From: Chryseobacterium capnotolerans
GTDB lineage: Bacteria; Bacteroidota; Bacteroidia; Flavobacteriales; Weeksellaceae
DNA: 64,000 nt
Direction: 5' to 3'
Assembly (NCBI RefSeq): GCF_021278965.1
Contig: NZ_CP065589.1
Coordinates: 4,159,001-4,223,000, forward strand
In this document: piece by piece, positions 1-7,679 of the stretch
How the letters are laid out: every line of letters starts with the position of its first letter
Numbering within the stretch: position 1 is the stretch's first letter
Position numbers and translations under genes: made by a program
The notes under the pieces: generated by a model
The model's input: only the letters and a program-made list of their open reading frames with translations
The model's database searches: none
Told to the model about the DNA's origin: nothing

Positions 1-311
1 GGCTCTTCCTTAGTGAACTCTACTTTTGCCGCAGCATATCGATCTCCCCAATCCTCCAGTTTTACTACAGCAATGGTTACAGGAAAGTTTCCTTTGGGAA
101 CCTCAACAAAAAAAGGCTGCTCTTTCTGATTCAGATATACCAAAGGATCTCTTACGATTACTTTTCCGGATGGTAGGGAAACATTACCAATTTCCATCGT
201 CTCCATCTTTTGATCCATAATTTCATCTAAGGTAAAATAGGTTTCAATATCTACAGGAGATATCAATTTGTCTTTGACCTCTTCCCATTTTTTCATCCAA
301 CTTTCGTTCAT
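1..311 (-). CDS. DUF4241 domain protein (3' end outside window)
   Basis: The reverse strand is open from an ATG at 311 to the window edge, giving at least 103 residues. After an N-terminal helix-like stretch there is a conserved block with SGKVIVRDPLVY followed by a VPKGNFPVTIAVVKL strand pair. This glycine/Asp-Pro then P-x-G-x-(F/Y)-P-V pattern is what I know from DUF4241 proteins, whose function is unknown. The C-terminal half is missing. Plus-strand reading frames across this stretch are shadows. It is separated from the next gene by a hairpin terminator and is not obviously part of an operon. Confidence 0.7.
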   Translation of the reverse strand, partial: MNESWMKKWEEVKDKLISPVDIETYFTLDEIMDQKMETMEIGNVSLPSGKVIVRDPLVYLNQKEQPFFVEVPKGNFPVTIAVVKLEDWGDRYAAAKVEFTKEE

Positions 312-395
312 GATTATTTTTTGAATTGATTTTAAACCTGAAAATAATGAATAAATACGACCTCATCAAACAAGGCTCTGATTTTAACAAAAGAT

Positions 396-433
396 TATAA
401 AATAAAGCAGCAAGCCATGATGATGACTTGCTG
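396..433 (-). terminator. Hairpin terminator after the Cys-rich peptide gene
   Basis: Inverted repeat CAGCAAG (408-414) / CTTGCTG (427-433) with a 12-base loop. On the minus strand it is followed by CTTTATTTT, so it would stop transcription from the peptide gene that ends at 468. Confidence 0.55.
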
Positions 434-467
434 TTTGTTATGTTATTTAATTTTAAAATTAATTAAA

Positions 468-629
468 CTAGGAATCTGCACATATCACACAGGCTCCTAA
501 TCGGTCTGGCCATCTTCCGGGAATACAACATGTTCCCCGAGGACAAGAATGAGGAGTACAATTCCATATTGGCCCTGCTCCTTTAAGAGATCTCAATTCA
601 CTTCTTGAAAGTTTTTTTAAGTTTTCCAT
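468..629 (-). CDS. Cys-rich bacteriocin-like peptide with double-glycine-type leader
   Basis: A 53-residue ORF starting at ATG 629. The N-terminus is a basic amphipathic leader (MENLKKLSRSELRSLKGAG) ending in Gly-Ala, the type processed by C39 peptidase-containing ABC exporters. The remaining 34 residues hold six cysteines (24, 29, 34, 35, 47, 50) and a CPRGTCCIPG core. The peptide at 20180-20332 has the same leader type. It also has the same C29-P-x-G-x-C34-C35-x-x-G38 spacing at identical positions, which makes a chance ORF unlikely. No exporter, modification or immunity gene is adjacent. Whether it is antimicrobial, signalling or structural cannot be told. Confidence 0.75.
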   Translation of the reverse strand: MENLKKLSRSELRSLKGAGPIWNCTPHSCPRGTCCIPGRWPDRLGACVICADS

Positions 630-755
630 AGCAATTAGTTTTTGATATTCTCTCCTACTCTATATGCTTTTCGGATTTCGCCTACTAAAGTTAATCATTT
701 TTAATGAAACCATCTATAATAAACTGATACGACTCAAGGTTCCTTAAACTCCTAT

Positions 756-793
756 AAAAAAGCAGCAAATTATTTCTAAAATGCTGCTTTTTT
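756..793. terminator. Bidirectional hairpin terminator downstream of paaZ
   Basis: AAAAAAGCAGCA (756-767) pairs with TGCTGCTTTTTT (782-793). The T-run on the minus strand closes the paa operon after paaZ (ends 810). Confidence 0.8.
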
Positions 794-809
794 GTATTTT
801 TATTTTGAA

Positions 810-3305
810 TTAAATCAATCCAAACTGTTCGAAGTGATGCGTAAAATGCTTCTTATGCATCAGCTCCCACATTTCTTTGTTCAGTTTTCCGAATACGAAG
901 TTCAGATGTTCTGCTTGTGGATTTTCTTTGTAATACACTACAAATCTTTTCAGATTATCAATGAATGACTGCTTGGCTGCTTCCAGATTTTTGTGAGTAA
1001 GTTCAGGAAGGGAACCATCTTGTGGTAAGAAAGGAGCAGTAAAATCCTTTGGCATTCCTCTATGATTGTAAAGGGAATCCTGCCATTTTTCAAGATGTTC
1101 TTCAGGAGTAAAGCATTTGTCTGCTTCAGGTTCTCCTAAGCTTACCAATACAGCCTGATCTAAATGCTCAATCATTTGCTGTGGAGACATTTTCCCCCAA
1201 AGTGAAGGAGTACTTTCTGTTAATCCACCTAGAATCTTCTGAACATTCTTCACCGTAAGATCTATGAAAGGAGATTGTTTTGCCACTAATGTTAAAATAG
1301 TTGCTACACAAACAACCTCATCTCTTTGATTAATAACCTCAACTAGCCATTTCACAACACCAGATGGAATATTTCTTCCTTTTACTCCTCTGTTAATCTT
1401 TTCTTTTGCTGTTAAATAAACTGTGATGGTATCACCAGCATATACAGGTTTAAAGAAGCTACATTCTTCTAGTCCATAATTGGCAATAACAGGTCCTTTT
1501 TTACCAGAAACAAATAATCCTGCAGCTGCTGAAAGAATAAAGTAACCGTGAGCAACTGTTTTATCGAAAATAGTTCCTGTTAAGCTTGTAGCATCAGTAT
1601 GGGCATAGAAATGATCCCATGAAACGTTTGAGAAGTTGACGATATCTGCATCCGTAACAGTTCTTCCTGCTGTTTCAAGAGAATCACCCACTTCAACTTC
1701 TTCAAAATATTTCTGGAAAGGATGCTTGTCTGAGAATTTCTTCTCTGCCCCTTGCTGGTAAATTTTAGTAATGGCTTTCAATACATCCGGAGATCCCTGA
1801 ATAGCTGTTTTTTGCAGGAAAAAATGAAGACCGCTTAATCCGCCCATTTCTTCTCCACCTCCTGCTCTACCAGGACCTCCATGCATTAATGTTGGAAGAG
1901 GTGAGCCGTGGCCTGTACTTTCTTTAGCATTATCTCTGTTTAACACAAAGATTCTACCGTGCTGAGAAGCCATTTTCCATGAGGTTTCTGCGATAAAGTT
2001 TTCATCGTGAGAAACAATAGATCCTACCAAACTTCCTTTTCCTCTTTTAGCCAAAGCAGCTGCTTCTTCAGCATCTTTATATGGCATTAATGTAGATACC
2101 GGCCCGAAAGCTTCTACGTCATGAGATATGTTTTTCTCGAAAGGCTTGTCATTAAGGAATAACTTGGGACTCATAAAGGCTCCGTTTTCATAGCTGGCAT
2201 CTACCAACTCATGTTTTCCGTCATATACAAGTTCTGTTTCTGATTTTAAGATATTTACTTTTCTTAAAACTTCATCGTACTGCTGTCTTCCCACCAAAGA
2301 TCCCATTCTGGTCTCTCTGCTTAATGGATTTCCTATTTTTGTTTGATCTAAAGCCTTGGATAAAGCATTCTGAACATCACCAATTAAATGTTCAGGAACA
2401 ATAATTCTTCTGATCGCTGTACATTTCTGACCTGCTTTTGTGGTCATTTCATTACGAACTTCTTTGATGAATAAATCAAATTCCGGAGTTCCCGGTTTTG
2501 CTTCTAATCCAAGAATAGAGCAGTTCAATGAGTCTGCTTCCATATTGAAACGAACGGCATTTCCCGCAACAGATGGAAGGGATTTCAGCTTTCTTCCTGT
2601 AGTAGCGGAGCCCGTGAACAATACAGAGTCGCCATCCTGAACATAATCCAGAATATTTCCAGGTTCTCCACAAACTAATTGCACAGCTCCTTCTGGTAAC
2701 ACTCCACTTTCAATCATATCCTGGAATACTACATTTGTAAGATAAGATCCGAAAGGAGATGGTTTCACAATAGATGGTACTCCTGCTAACAATGATGTGG
2801 ATAACTTTTCTAACATTCCCCAAACCGGGAAGTTGTAAGCGTTGATCTGTACAGAAACTCCTTCACTAGGTGTTAGAATGTGAGTTCCCAAATGAGTTCC
2901 GTTGGCAGAAATCTTCTGAGTATCACCATCTACCCAAAACGGAGTATTAGGAAGCATTCTTTTTGCTAATCCTGAATAGGTAAAGAAAGTACCAAAACCT
3001 CCTTCAATATCTACCCATGAATCAACGTGTGTTGCTCCTGTTTTATATGATAATTCGTAATATTTTTTCTTTCTTTCTAACAGGTAAAGGGCTACTTTTT
3101 TCAACATTTCTCCACGGTCGTAGAATGTCATTGAAGAAAGGTTTTTATATCCTACCGTTCTACCGTAGTCAAGAGCTTGTTCGAAATTAAGCCCCTCCGT
3201 ATCAGAAATTGCTACCTGTTCTCCTGTTACAGCGTTGTATAGAGGAACTCCGGCTCCGGTTCCTTCTATCCATTGTCCGTAGATATAATTTTTTAGTTTT
3301 TCCAT
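810..3305 (-). CDS. paaZ: PaaZ: oxepin-CoA hydrolase / 3-oxo-5,6-dehydrosuberyl-CoA semialdehyde dehydrogenase, with extra C-terminal domain
   Basis: Bifunctional ring-opening enzyme of the phenylacetyl-CoA pathway. Residues 1 to about 515 form an NADP-dependent aldehyde dehydrogenase with the catalytic Cys295 in AGQKCTAIRR and Glu256 in NMEADSLN, the same numbers as in E. coli PaaZ. Residues about 530-680 are a MaoC-type hydratase with SWDHFYAHTD (Asp564) and the AHGYF motif. PaaZ is usually about 680 residues. This one is 831. The extra 145 residues start near WGKMSPQQMIEHL and end with an H-x3-HHFEQFG pattern resembling DUF1569/DinB-like four-helix proteins. The gene is last in the paa operon, 26 bases after the esterase gene. 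Confidence 0.95.
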   Translation of the reverse strand: MEKLKNYIYGQWIEGTGAGVPLYNAVTGEQVAISDTEGLNFEQALDYGRTVGYKNLSSMTFYDRGEMLKKVALYLLERKKKYYELSYKTGATHVDSWVDIEGGFGTFFTYSGLAKRMLPNTPFWVDGDTQKISANGTHLGTHILTPSEGVSVQINAYNFPVWGMLEKLSTSLLAGVPSIVKPSPFGSYLTNVVFQDMIESGVLPEGAVQLVCGEPGNILDYVQDGDSVLFTGSATTGRKLKSLPSVAGNAVRFNMEADSLNCSILGLEAKPGTPEFDLFIKEVRNEMTTKAGQKCTAIRRIIVPEHLIGDVQNALSKALDQTKIGNPLSRETRMGSLVGRQQYDEVLRKVNILKSETELVYDGKHELVDASYENGAFMSPKLFLNDKPFEKNISHDVEAFGPVSTLMPYKDAEEAAALAKRGKGSLVGSIVSHDENFIAETSWKMASQHGRIFVLNRDNAKESTGHGSPLPTLMHGGPGRAGGGEEMGGLSGLHFFLQKTAIQGSPDVLKAITKIYQQGAEKKFSDKHPFQKYFEEVEVGDSLETAGRTVTDADIVNFSNVSWDHFYAHTDATSLTGTIFDKTVAHGYFILSAAAGLFVSGKKGPVIANYGLEECSFFKPVYAGDTITVYLTAKEKINRGVKGRNIPSGVVKWLVEVINQRDEVVCVATILTLVAKQSPFIDLTVKNVQKILGGLTESTPSLWGKMSPQQMIEHLDQAVLVSLGEPEADKCFTPEEHLEKWQDSLYNHRGMPKDFTAPFLPQDGSLPELTHKNLEAAKQSFIDNLKRFVVYYKENPQAEHLNFVFGKLNKEMWELMHKKHFTHHFEQFGLI

Positions 3306-3331
3306 ATATTCTTTTACTTTTTACTTATGAT

Positions 3332-4159
3332 CTATTTCGGTTCCTGGTATGGAAACAATTTTACCAATCCTTCGTATAAACTTCTGTGAAGAATGGTTGC
3401 ATGATTGTCTGTTTCCATCATTTTATAGTCTACCGTCCAGTTTTTCTTTCCTGCTTTTTTCAAAACATCAAATAAATCTTCTGCGTCTTTTATCATCACA
3501 GGATGCTCTCCTTTTCCTACAGAAACATAAACGAACTTTTTAGTATCTCCGGATTTTGAAAGTAATTGAGATGCCTGCTTCAAAAGACTTTCATCATCCC
3601 ACCATAAGCTTGGACTGATGATGAAATAGTTATTGAACATTTCAGGTTTCTTCAATAAGATTTCTGTTGCTAAAAGCCCTCCGAGAGATTGTCCGAACAG
3701 GTATTTTTCTGTTGTCTTAAACTGACTTTCAACATAAGGTTTTAATTCCTTTTCAAAAAAAGTAATAAACTTATCTGAATGTCCCGTTGTAGGATAGTCT
3801 TTCTGTAAATCCTTTAAATCTGTATGAAATGTAAAATCTCTCTTTCTATCTATATTCGCAATTCCTACCACAATGGTTTCCGGCATGGAATACATCTGAT
3901 TAAAGAACTGTACCAACCCTGTAACATGGATAAAGTCTTCATTCATACTTCCATCCAAAAGATAGATGATGGGATACGCTTTTGCTTTATCAAAATTTTG
4001 AGGAAGATAGATATTGAGCGTTCTTTCTTCATTCAGAGTTTTAGACTTAATCGTCTTCACCTCTCCTATCGTAAGCGGTTTTGTAGTAACAGTCTGTGCT
4101 GATACTATAGAGTTTACCGCAAACATCATACTGCATACAAGAGCAATTTTCTTAATCAT
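3332..4159 (-). CDS. Secreted esterase of the enterochelin-esterase (esterase D) type
   Basis: A 275-residue alpha/beta hydrolase with an N-terminal signal peptide ending about Ala21 (IVSAQ). It has an oxyanion-region LLDGSMNED segment, a nucleophile elbow GQSLGG (Ser158) and a late His in MMETDNHATILH. This architecture belongs to the putative esterase family (PF00756), which includes IroE-like and trilactone hydrolases. The substrate is unknown, and its periplasmic location means it cannot act on CoA intermediates of the paa pathway. It lies within the minus-strand run between the transposase and paaZ and is probably co-transcribed. Confidence 0.8.
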   Translation of the reverse strand: MIKKIALVCSMMFAVNSIVSAQTVTTKPLTIGEVKTIKSKTLNEERTLNIYLPQNFDKAKAYPIIYLLDGSMNEDFIHVTGLVQFFNQMYSMPETIVVGIANIDRKRDFTFHTDLKDLQKDYPTTGHSDKFITFFEKELKPYVESQFKTTEKYLFGQSLGGLLATEILLKKPEMFNNYFIISPSLWWDDESLLKQASQLLSKSGDTKKFVYVSVGKGEHPVMIKDAEDLFDVLKKAGKKNWTVDYKMMETDNHATILHRSLYEGLVKLFPYQEPK

Positions 4160-4196
4160 ATTTAATTTTTGTCTTCTAATTTAGTTTTAGATTTTT

Positions 4197-4766
4197 TTAT
4201 TCTAAATCCATAAAGTCATATTCTACATTAGATACATGATATTTAATAAAATCTTCTGTTGTATCAAAATATTCCATCAATTGCATCCGCTCTACCTTAC
4301 TAGGTTTAGATAAATTAGTATAGGAATTATATGATGTATATTTCCATTTGTTAATATCATTTACTAAGCCATGATTTACCGGATTGTTATGAATATAATG
4401 CAACACCTTTAATAAATATTTTTCATCATTAACTTTTTTACGTTTCAAAAAGTCAAGAAAAAGAGCACCTTTTCTATTGTACCTTTTGTTATAAGCTTTA
4501 GCATAGGCATTCAATAAATTACTAAAAGGCTTCATCAAATACTTATGGTCATTTTCATTAACTTCTTTAAATCTTAGCAGTAAATTGAAATGATTAGGTA
4601 ATAAACAGTAAGCATAAACATCCGCAACAGGGGTAATATGCTTCAATAATTTATTTAAAAAGTACTGATAATTTTCATCTTCACGAAAAATCAAATCTTT
4701 TCCATTAGCGTGGGAATATATGTGATAGACATATCCGCACTCAAAACTTTCTGTATTACTAACCAT
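4197..4766 (-). CDS. REP-associated tyrosine transposase (RAYT, IS200-like), possibly impaired
   Basis: A 189-residue protein of the TnpA_REP/Y1 transposase family. It has an N-terminal YHIYSHANGKDLIF strand, the LLPNHFNLLL segment where the HUH metal motif lies, a helix with candidate catalytic tyrosines (AYAKAYNKRYNRKG) and the typical YIHNNPVNHGLV block. In most RAYTs the metal motif reads NHxHLL. Here the second His is Asn (NHFN), which may weaken or abolish metal binding. A perfect 33-bp hairpin sits just upstream at 4810-4842 and could be its target. It interrupts the paa gene run between paaY and the esterase. I see no terminal repeats bounding a larger transposon. Confidence 0.8.
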   Translation of the reverse strand: MVSNTESFECGYVYHIYSHANGKDLIFREDENYQYFLNKLLKHITPVADVYAYCLLPNHFNLLLRFKEVNENDHKYLMKPFSNLLNAYAKAYNKRYNRKGALFLDFLKRKKVNDEKYLLKVLHYIHNNPVNHGLVNDINKWKYTSYNSYTNLSKPSKVERMQLMEYFDTTEDFIKYHVSNVEYDFMDLE

Positions 4767-4809
4767 TTATTTTTCATTTTGTGCTTATTTTTTTGAGAGG
4801 GGGGAGTGC

Positions 4810-4842
4810 AAACCTTATAGGTTTTAAAAACCTATAAGGTTT
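4810..4842. repeat. Perfect palindromic REP-like hairpin next to the RAYT gene
   Basis: Arms of 16 bases (4810-4825 and 4827-4842, core AACCTTATAGGTT) around a single A. It lies 43 bases upstream of the RAYT start, the usual place for a RAYT-bound hairpin. It could also act as an mRNA processing or termination site after paaY. Confidence 0.75.
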
Positions 4843-4849
4843 AGGTTAT

Positions 4850-5443
4850 TTATTTTATATCATCCCAGATACTGTAATCCACAATTTTCGTTGGTGTCTG
4901 CTGAACATATTCAGTAAATGGTTCACAAGGCAGAATGGCTTCTTTTCCTTCTCTTGCCAATTCCTGATACAATTTTGTTCCTTCTGTTTTCCAATGGATC
5001 ATTTCATCAGAAACATCGCGGATAACTTTTGCAGGGCTTCCTACAATCAGTTTTCTAGGTTCACATCTGAAATTAGCAGGAACGAAAGCTAAAGCACCGA
5101 CAATACTTTCATCACCGATATAAGCTTTATCCATCACCACAGAATTCATTCCGATCAAACAGTTTTTTCCGATATGTCCTGAATGAATAATAGCTCCATG
5201 CCCAATATGAGCAGATTCTTCCAAAATGGTTTCTATATTCGGGAAAACATGAAGCGTACAGTTCTCCTGAACATTGGCTCCATCTTTAATGATAATTTTC
5301 CCCCAGTCGCCGCGTATTACGGCATTGGGACCAATATAGACTTCTTCACCAATTTCCACATTCCCGATAATCACTGCCTGTGGATGGATATAGGCAGATG
5401 GTTTGATAATGGGACGGATTCCGTGATATGAGTAGATGTTCAT
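4850..5443 (-). CDS. paaY: PaaY: hexapeptide-repeat thioesterase / gamma-carbonic-anhydrase homologue
   Basis: A 197-residue left-handed beta-helix protein with successive hexapeptide turns (IGNVEIGEEVYIGPNAVIRGD and onward). The metal-ligand pattern of the gamma-CA family is present: a His in NCTLHV and two in HIGHGAIIH. A C-terminal helix follows. In the phenylacetate pathway PaaY is known to hydrolyse toxic CoA by-products such as cyclohepta-triene-carboxyl-CoA. Its position directly after paaJ supports PaaY over a generic carbonic anhydrase. A repeat (5451-5540) separates it from paaJ. Confidence 0.88.
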   Translation of the reverse strand: MNIYSYHGIRPIIKPSAYIHPQAVIIGNVEIGEEVYIGPNAVIRGDWGKIIIKDGANVQENCTLHVFPNIETILEESAHIGHGAIIHSGHIGKNCLIGMNSVVMDKAYIGDESIVGALAFVPANFRCEPRKLIVGSPAKVIRDVSDEMIHWKTEGTKLYQELAREGKEAILPCEPFTEYVQQTPTKIVDYSIWDDIK

Positions 5444-5450
5444 ATTTTTT

Positions 5451-5540
5451 TAATTTGAGAATTTGAGAATGAGTTAATTTGAAAATGAATAATGCCGCTA
5501 AACATTTTCAAATTCTCAAATTGTTTCATTTTCAAATTGA
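5451..5540. repeat. ATTTGAAAAT-word inverted repeat, paaJ/paaY junction
   Basis: Left arm 5451-5489 contains AATTTGAGAATTTGAGAAT, a short spacer, then AATTTGAAAAT. Right arm 5503-5540 contains ATTTTCAAATTCTCAAATT, a spacer, then ATTTTCAAATTG. The core is about 13 bases. The right arm is nearly identical to the one at 9205-9241. Confidence 0.85.
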
Positions 5541-5541
5541 T

Positions 5542-6747
5542 TTATACTTTTTCAATGATCATTGCATAGCCTTGTCCAACACCGATACAAAGGGTACACA
5601 ATGCATATTTCTTATCCTGTTTCTGAAGTTCCATGGCTGCAGAGCCGATGATTCTTGCTCCGGAAACACCTAGTGGGTGACCGATGGCAATAGCACCACC
5701 GTTTGGGTTAATTCTGGCATCATCATCCTGTAAACCTAAGCTTCTTGTTACAGCTAAAGCTTGTGCTGCAAAAGCTTCGTTTAATTCGATGATGTCCATG
5801 TCTTCAAGAGATAGGTTTAATCTTTTTAATAATTTTTGAGTAGCTTCTACAGGCCCGATTCCCATAATTCTTGGTTCTACACCTGCTACGGAAGATCCTA
5901 AAATTTTAGCTTTTGGTTTTAATCCATATTTTTTTACAGCTTCTTCGCTTGCTAAAATTAATGCTGCTGCTCCATCATTCATTCCTGAAGCATTTCCGGC
6001 AGTTACTGTTCCTTCTTTTCTGAAAGCCGGACGAAGTTTTCCTAATCCTTCCATGGAAGAAGTTGGTTTAATAAACTCGTCTTTTTCAAAAACGATGGGA
6101 TCACCTTTTCTCTGTGGAATCTCAACTTTTACAATTTCTTCTGCTAATCTTCCACTTTCCTGAGCTTTGGTTGCTTTTTGCTGAGACCAAAGGGCAAATT
6201 TGTCCTGATCTTCCCTGTTGATCTGGTGCATGTCTGCAAGATTTTCTGCAGTGTCACCCATACCGTCAACACCATACATTTCTTTCATTTTGGGATTGAT
6301 AAATCTCCATCCAAAAGTGGTATCATACATCTGGCTGTCTCTTCCGAAAGCTGCACTTGGTTTGGACATTACATAAGGAGAGCGCGTCATATGCTCTACT
6401 CCACCTGCAATATAAATTTCACCTTCACCAGCTGCAATGGAACGAAAAGCATTAGCTACCGCCGACATTCCTGAAGCGCACAGTCTATTTACCGTCTCAC
6501 CTCCAATTTTATATGGAAGTCCAGCCAACAAAAGCCCCATTCTGGCTACGTTTCTGTTATCTTCCCCAGCCTGATTAGCACATCCGAAAATCACATCTTC
6601 AATTTCCTCCACAGGAACCTCCGGATTTCTTGCTACTACTTCTTTGATAACAATAGCTGCCAAATCATCGGCTCTTACTTCTGATAATCCTCCCTGTAGT
6701 TTTGAAATGGGAGTTCTGACATAGTCTATGATGTATACGTTGTTCAT
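5542..6747 (-). CDS. paaJ: PaaJ: 3-oxoadipyl-CoA / 3-oxo-5,6-dehydrosuberyl-CoA thiolase
   Basis: A 401-residue thiolase. The start is placed at ATG 6747 (MNNVYIIDYVRTPIS) because an earlier in-frame start would lie inside the repeat at 6753-6854. The acylation Cys90 is in NRLCASGMSAV, the GHPLGVSGAR histidine motif is intact, and the C-terminal CTLCIGVGQG motif carries the second Cys. PaaJ catalyses the last step of phenylacetate breakdown, releasing acetyl-CoA and succinyl-CoA. The operon context supports PaaJ rather than a generic acetyl-CoA acetyltransferase. It is flanked on both sides by members of the same inverted-repeat family. Confidence 0.93.
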   Translation of the reverse strand: MNNVYIIDYVRTPISKLQGGLSEVRADDLAAIVIKEVVARNPEVPVEEIEDVIFGCANQAGEDNRNVARMGLLLAGLPYKIGGETVNRLCASGMSAVANAFRSIAAGEGEIYIAGGVEHMTRSPYVMSKPSAAFGRDSQMYDTTFGWRFINPKMKEMYGVDGMGDTAENLADMHQINREDQDKFALWSQQKATKAQESGRLAEEIVKVEIPQRKGDPIVFEKDEFIKPTSSMEGLGKLRPAFRKEGTVTAGNASGMNDGAAALILASEEAVKKYGLKPKAKILGSSVAGVEPRIMGIGPVEATQKLLKRLNLSLEDMDIIELNEAFAAQALAVTRSLGLQDDDARINPNGGAIAIGHPLGVSGARIIGSAAMELQKQDKKYALCTLCIGVGQGYAMIIEKV

Positions 6748-6752
6748 AATTT

Positions 6753-6854
6753 TAATTTGAAAATGAGTCAATTTGAAAATTTGAAAATTTTAGATAAGTA
6801 AAATTAAAGGTGCTCGATAATTTTCAAATTACCGCATATTCAAATTTTCAAATT
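6753..6854. repeat. ATTTGAAAAT-word inverted repeat, paaI/paaJ junction
   Basis: The left arm (6753-6790) holds three copies of ATTTGAAAAT. The right arm (about 6818-6854) holds three reverse-complement copies, with the single-word and double-word parts in the opposite order from the other family members. The core is about 27 bases. Confidence 0.85.
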
Positions 6855-6856
6855 CT

Positions 6857-7270
6857 TTATAATTCTGTTACTTTCTTTCCGATTTTATATACTGTTCCTA
6901 CAAATTTTGCAATCAGTTCATCGTTTTGATTGGTGATATTAATATCATAAACGGCTGTTTTTCTGGTATCATTTACCAAAACACTTTCTGCTCTGAAAAC
7001 GTCACCTTCTTTCCCTGCCTTGGTAAAATTGATAATACAGTTTAGAGCAACGGCTGCATCTCCGGTATTATTTGATGAAAAAGCCAGTGCTGAATCTGCA
7101 AAGGCGAAAGTAACTCCACCATGCACCGTTCTAAGCCCATTAATCATATCTTTCTTGATGGGCATTTCTATTAAACAGTAATTTTCTTTTACTTCAATCA
7201 TTTTGATATTCATCCATTGGGAAAAATAATCCTGATTGAACATATAATCTGCTACTTGTCTTGGATTCAT
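6857..7270 (-). CDS. paaI: PaaI: hydroxyphenylacetyl-CoA thioesterase
   Basis: A 137-residue single hot-dog domain protein with the PaaI-type HGGVTFAFADSALAF active-site helix (Gly-Gly oxyanion region and Asp). It is of usual family length. In the pathway PaaI releases CoA from dead-end ring-hydroxylated thioesters. It starts 2 bases after the upstream 105-residue ORF, so the two are surely translated from one transcript. Confidence 0.92.
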   Translation of the reverse strand: MNPRQVADYMFNQDYFSQWMNIKMIEVKENYCLIEMPIKKDMINGLRTVHGGVTFAFADSALAFSSNNTGDAAVALNCIINFTKAGKEGDVFRAESVLVNDTRKTAVYDINITNQNDELIAKFVGTVYKIGKKVTEL

Positions 7271-7272
7271 TT

Positions 7273-7590
7273 CTACTCTTCGTTTATTATTTCTTCATAC
7301 AATTCATCTGATAATCTGTCGTAAATACTCATCGTTTTACCTAAAATTACCTGCTCGTATGAAAGGAGGGTATCGAAATTGTCAGAGCTGTCTTCTGTTT
7401 CATACATTGCGGTTAAATCAATTCCACTTTCATTGGCTAGTCTTTGAATCAGCGTTCTGTATTTTTCATTAAACTTCCCCAACAACTCAAGTTTTTCCTG
7501 ACTGTCTATGGAAGAAGCTTCCTCTGTTAAATACTGTTTCTCAATGAGAAGCCTTGTTTCCAGTTCTGCTCTGAATTCTTCTATATTCAT
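7273..7590 (-). CDS. Unknown small acidic protein inside the paa operon
   Basis: A 105-residue ORF starting at ATG 7590 and ending 2 bases before paaI. It is predicted largely helical and strongly acidic (for example DSSDNFDTLLSYEQ and DELYEEIINEE), with no Cys, signal peptide or membrane segment. I do not recognise the family. It is not one of the canonical Paa proteins. Tight coupling to paaI suggests real translation and a role, or at least a shared regulation, in the pathway. It is bounded upstream by a family repeat. Confidence 0.75.
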   Translation of the reverse strand: MNIEEFRAELETRLLIEKQYLTEEASSIDSQEKLELLGKFNEKYRTLIQRLANESGIDLTAMYETEDSSDNFDTLLSYEQVILGKTMSIYDRLSDELYEEIINEE

Positions 7591-7594
7591 ACTA

Positions 7595-7678
7595 TTAATT
7601 TGAAAATTAAATAAATTTGAAAATTTGAAAATGAAAACCTGTTATAATCAATTTTCAAATTGGCACATTTTCAAATTA
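7595..7678. repeat. ATTTGAAAAT-word inverted repeat, paaH/unknown junction
   Basis: The left arm (7595-7633) has three ATTTGAAAAT-type words. The right arm (7651-7678) reads ATTTTCAAATTGGCACATTT and on, with the same spacer signature (GCACATT) as the repeat at 12622-12745. Confidence 0.85.
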
Positions 7679-7679
7679 T

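Noticed and set aside
26..220. Plus-strand ORF of 64 residues at the window start
   Set aside because: It is the complement shadow of the DUF4241 coding frame.
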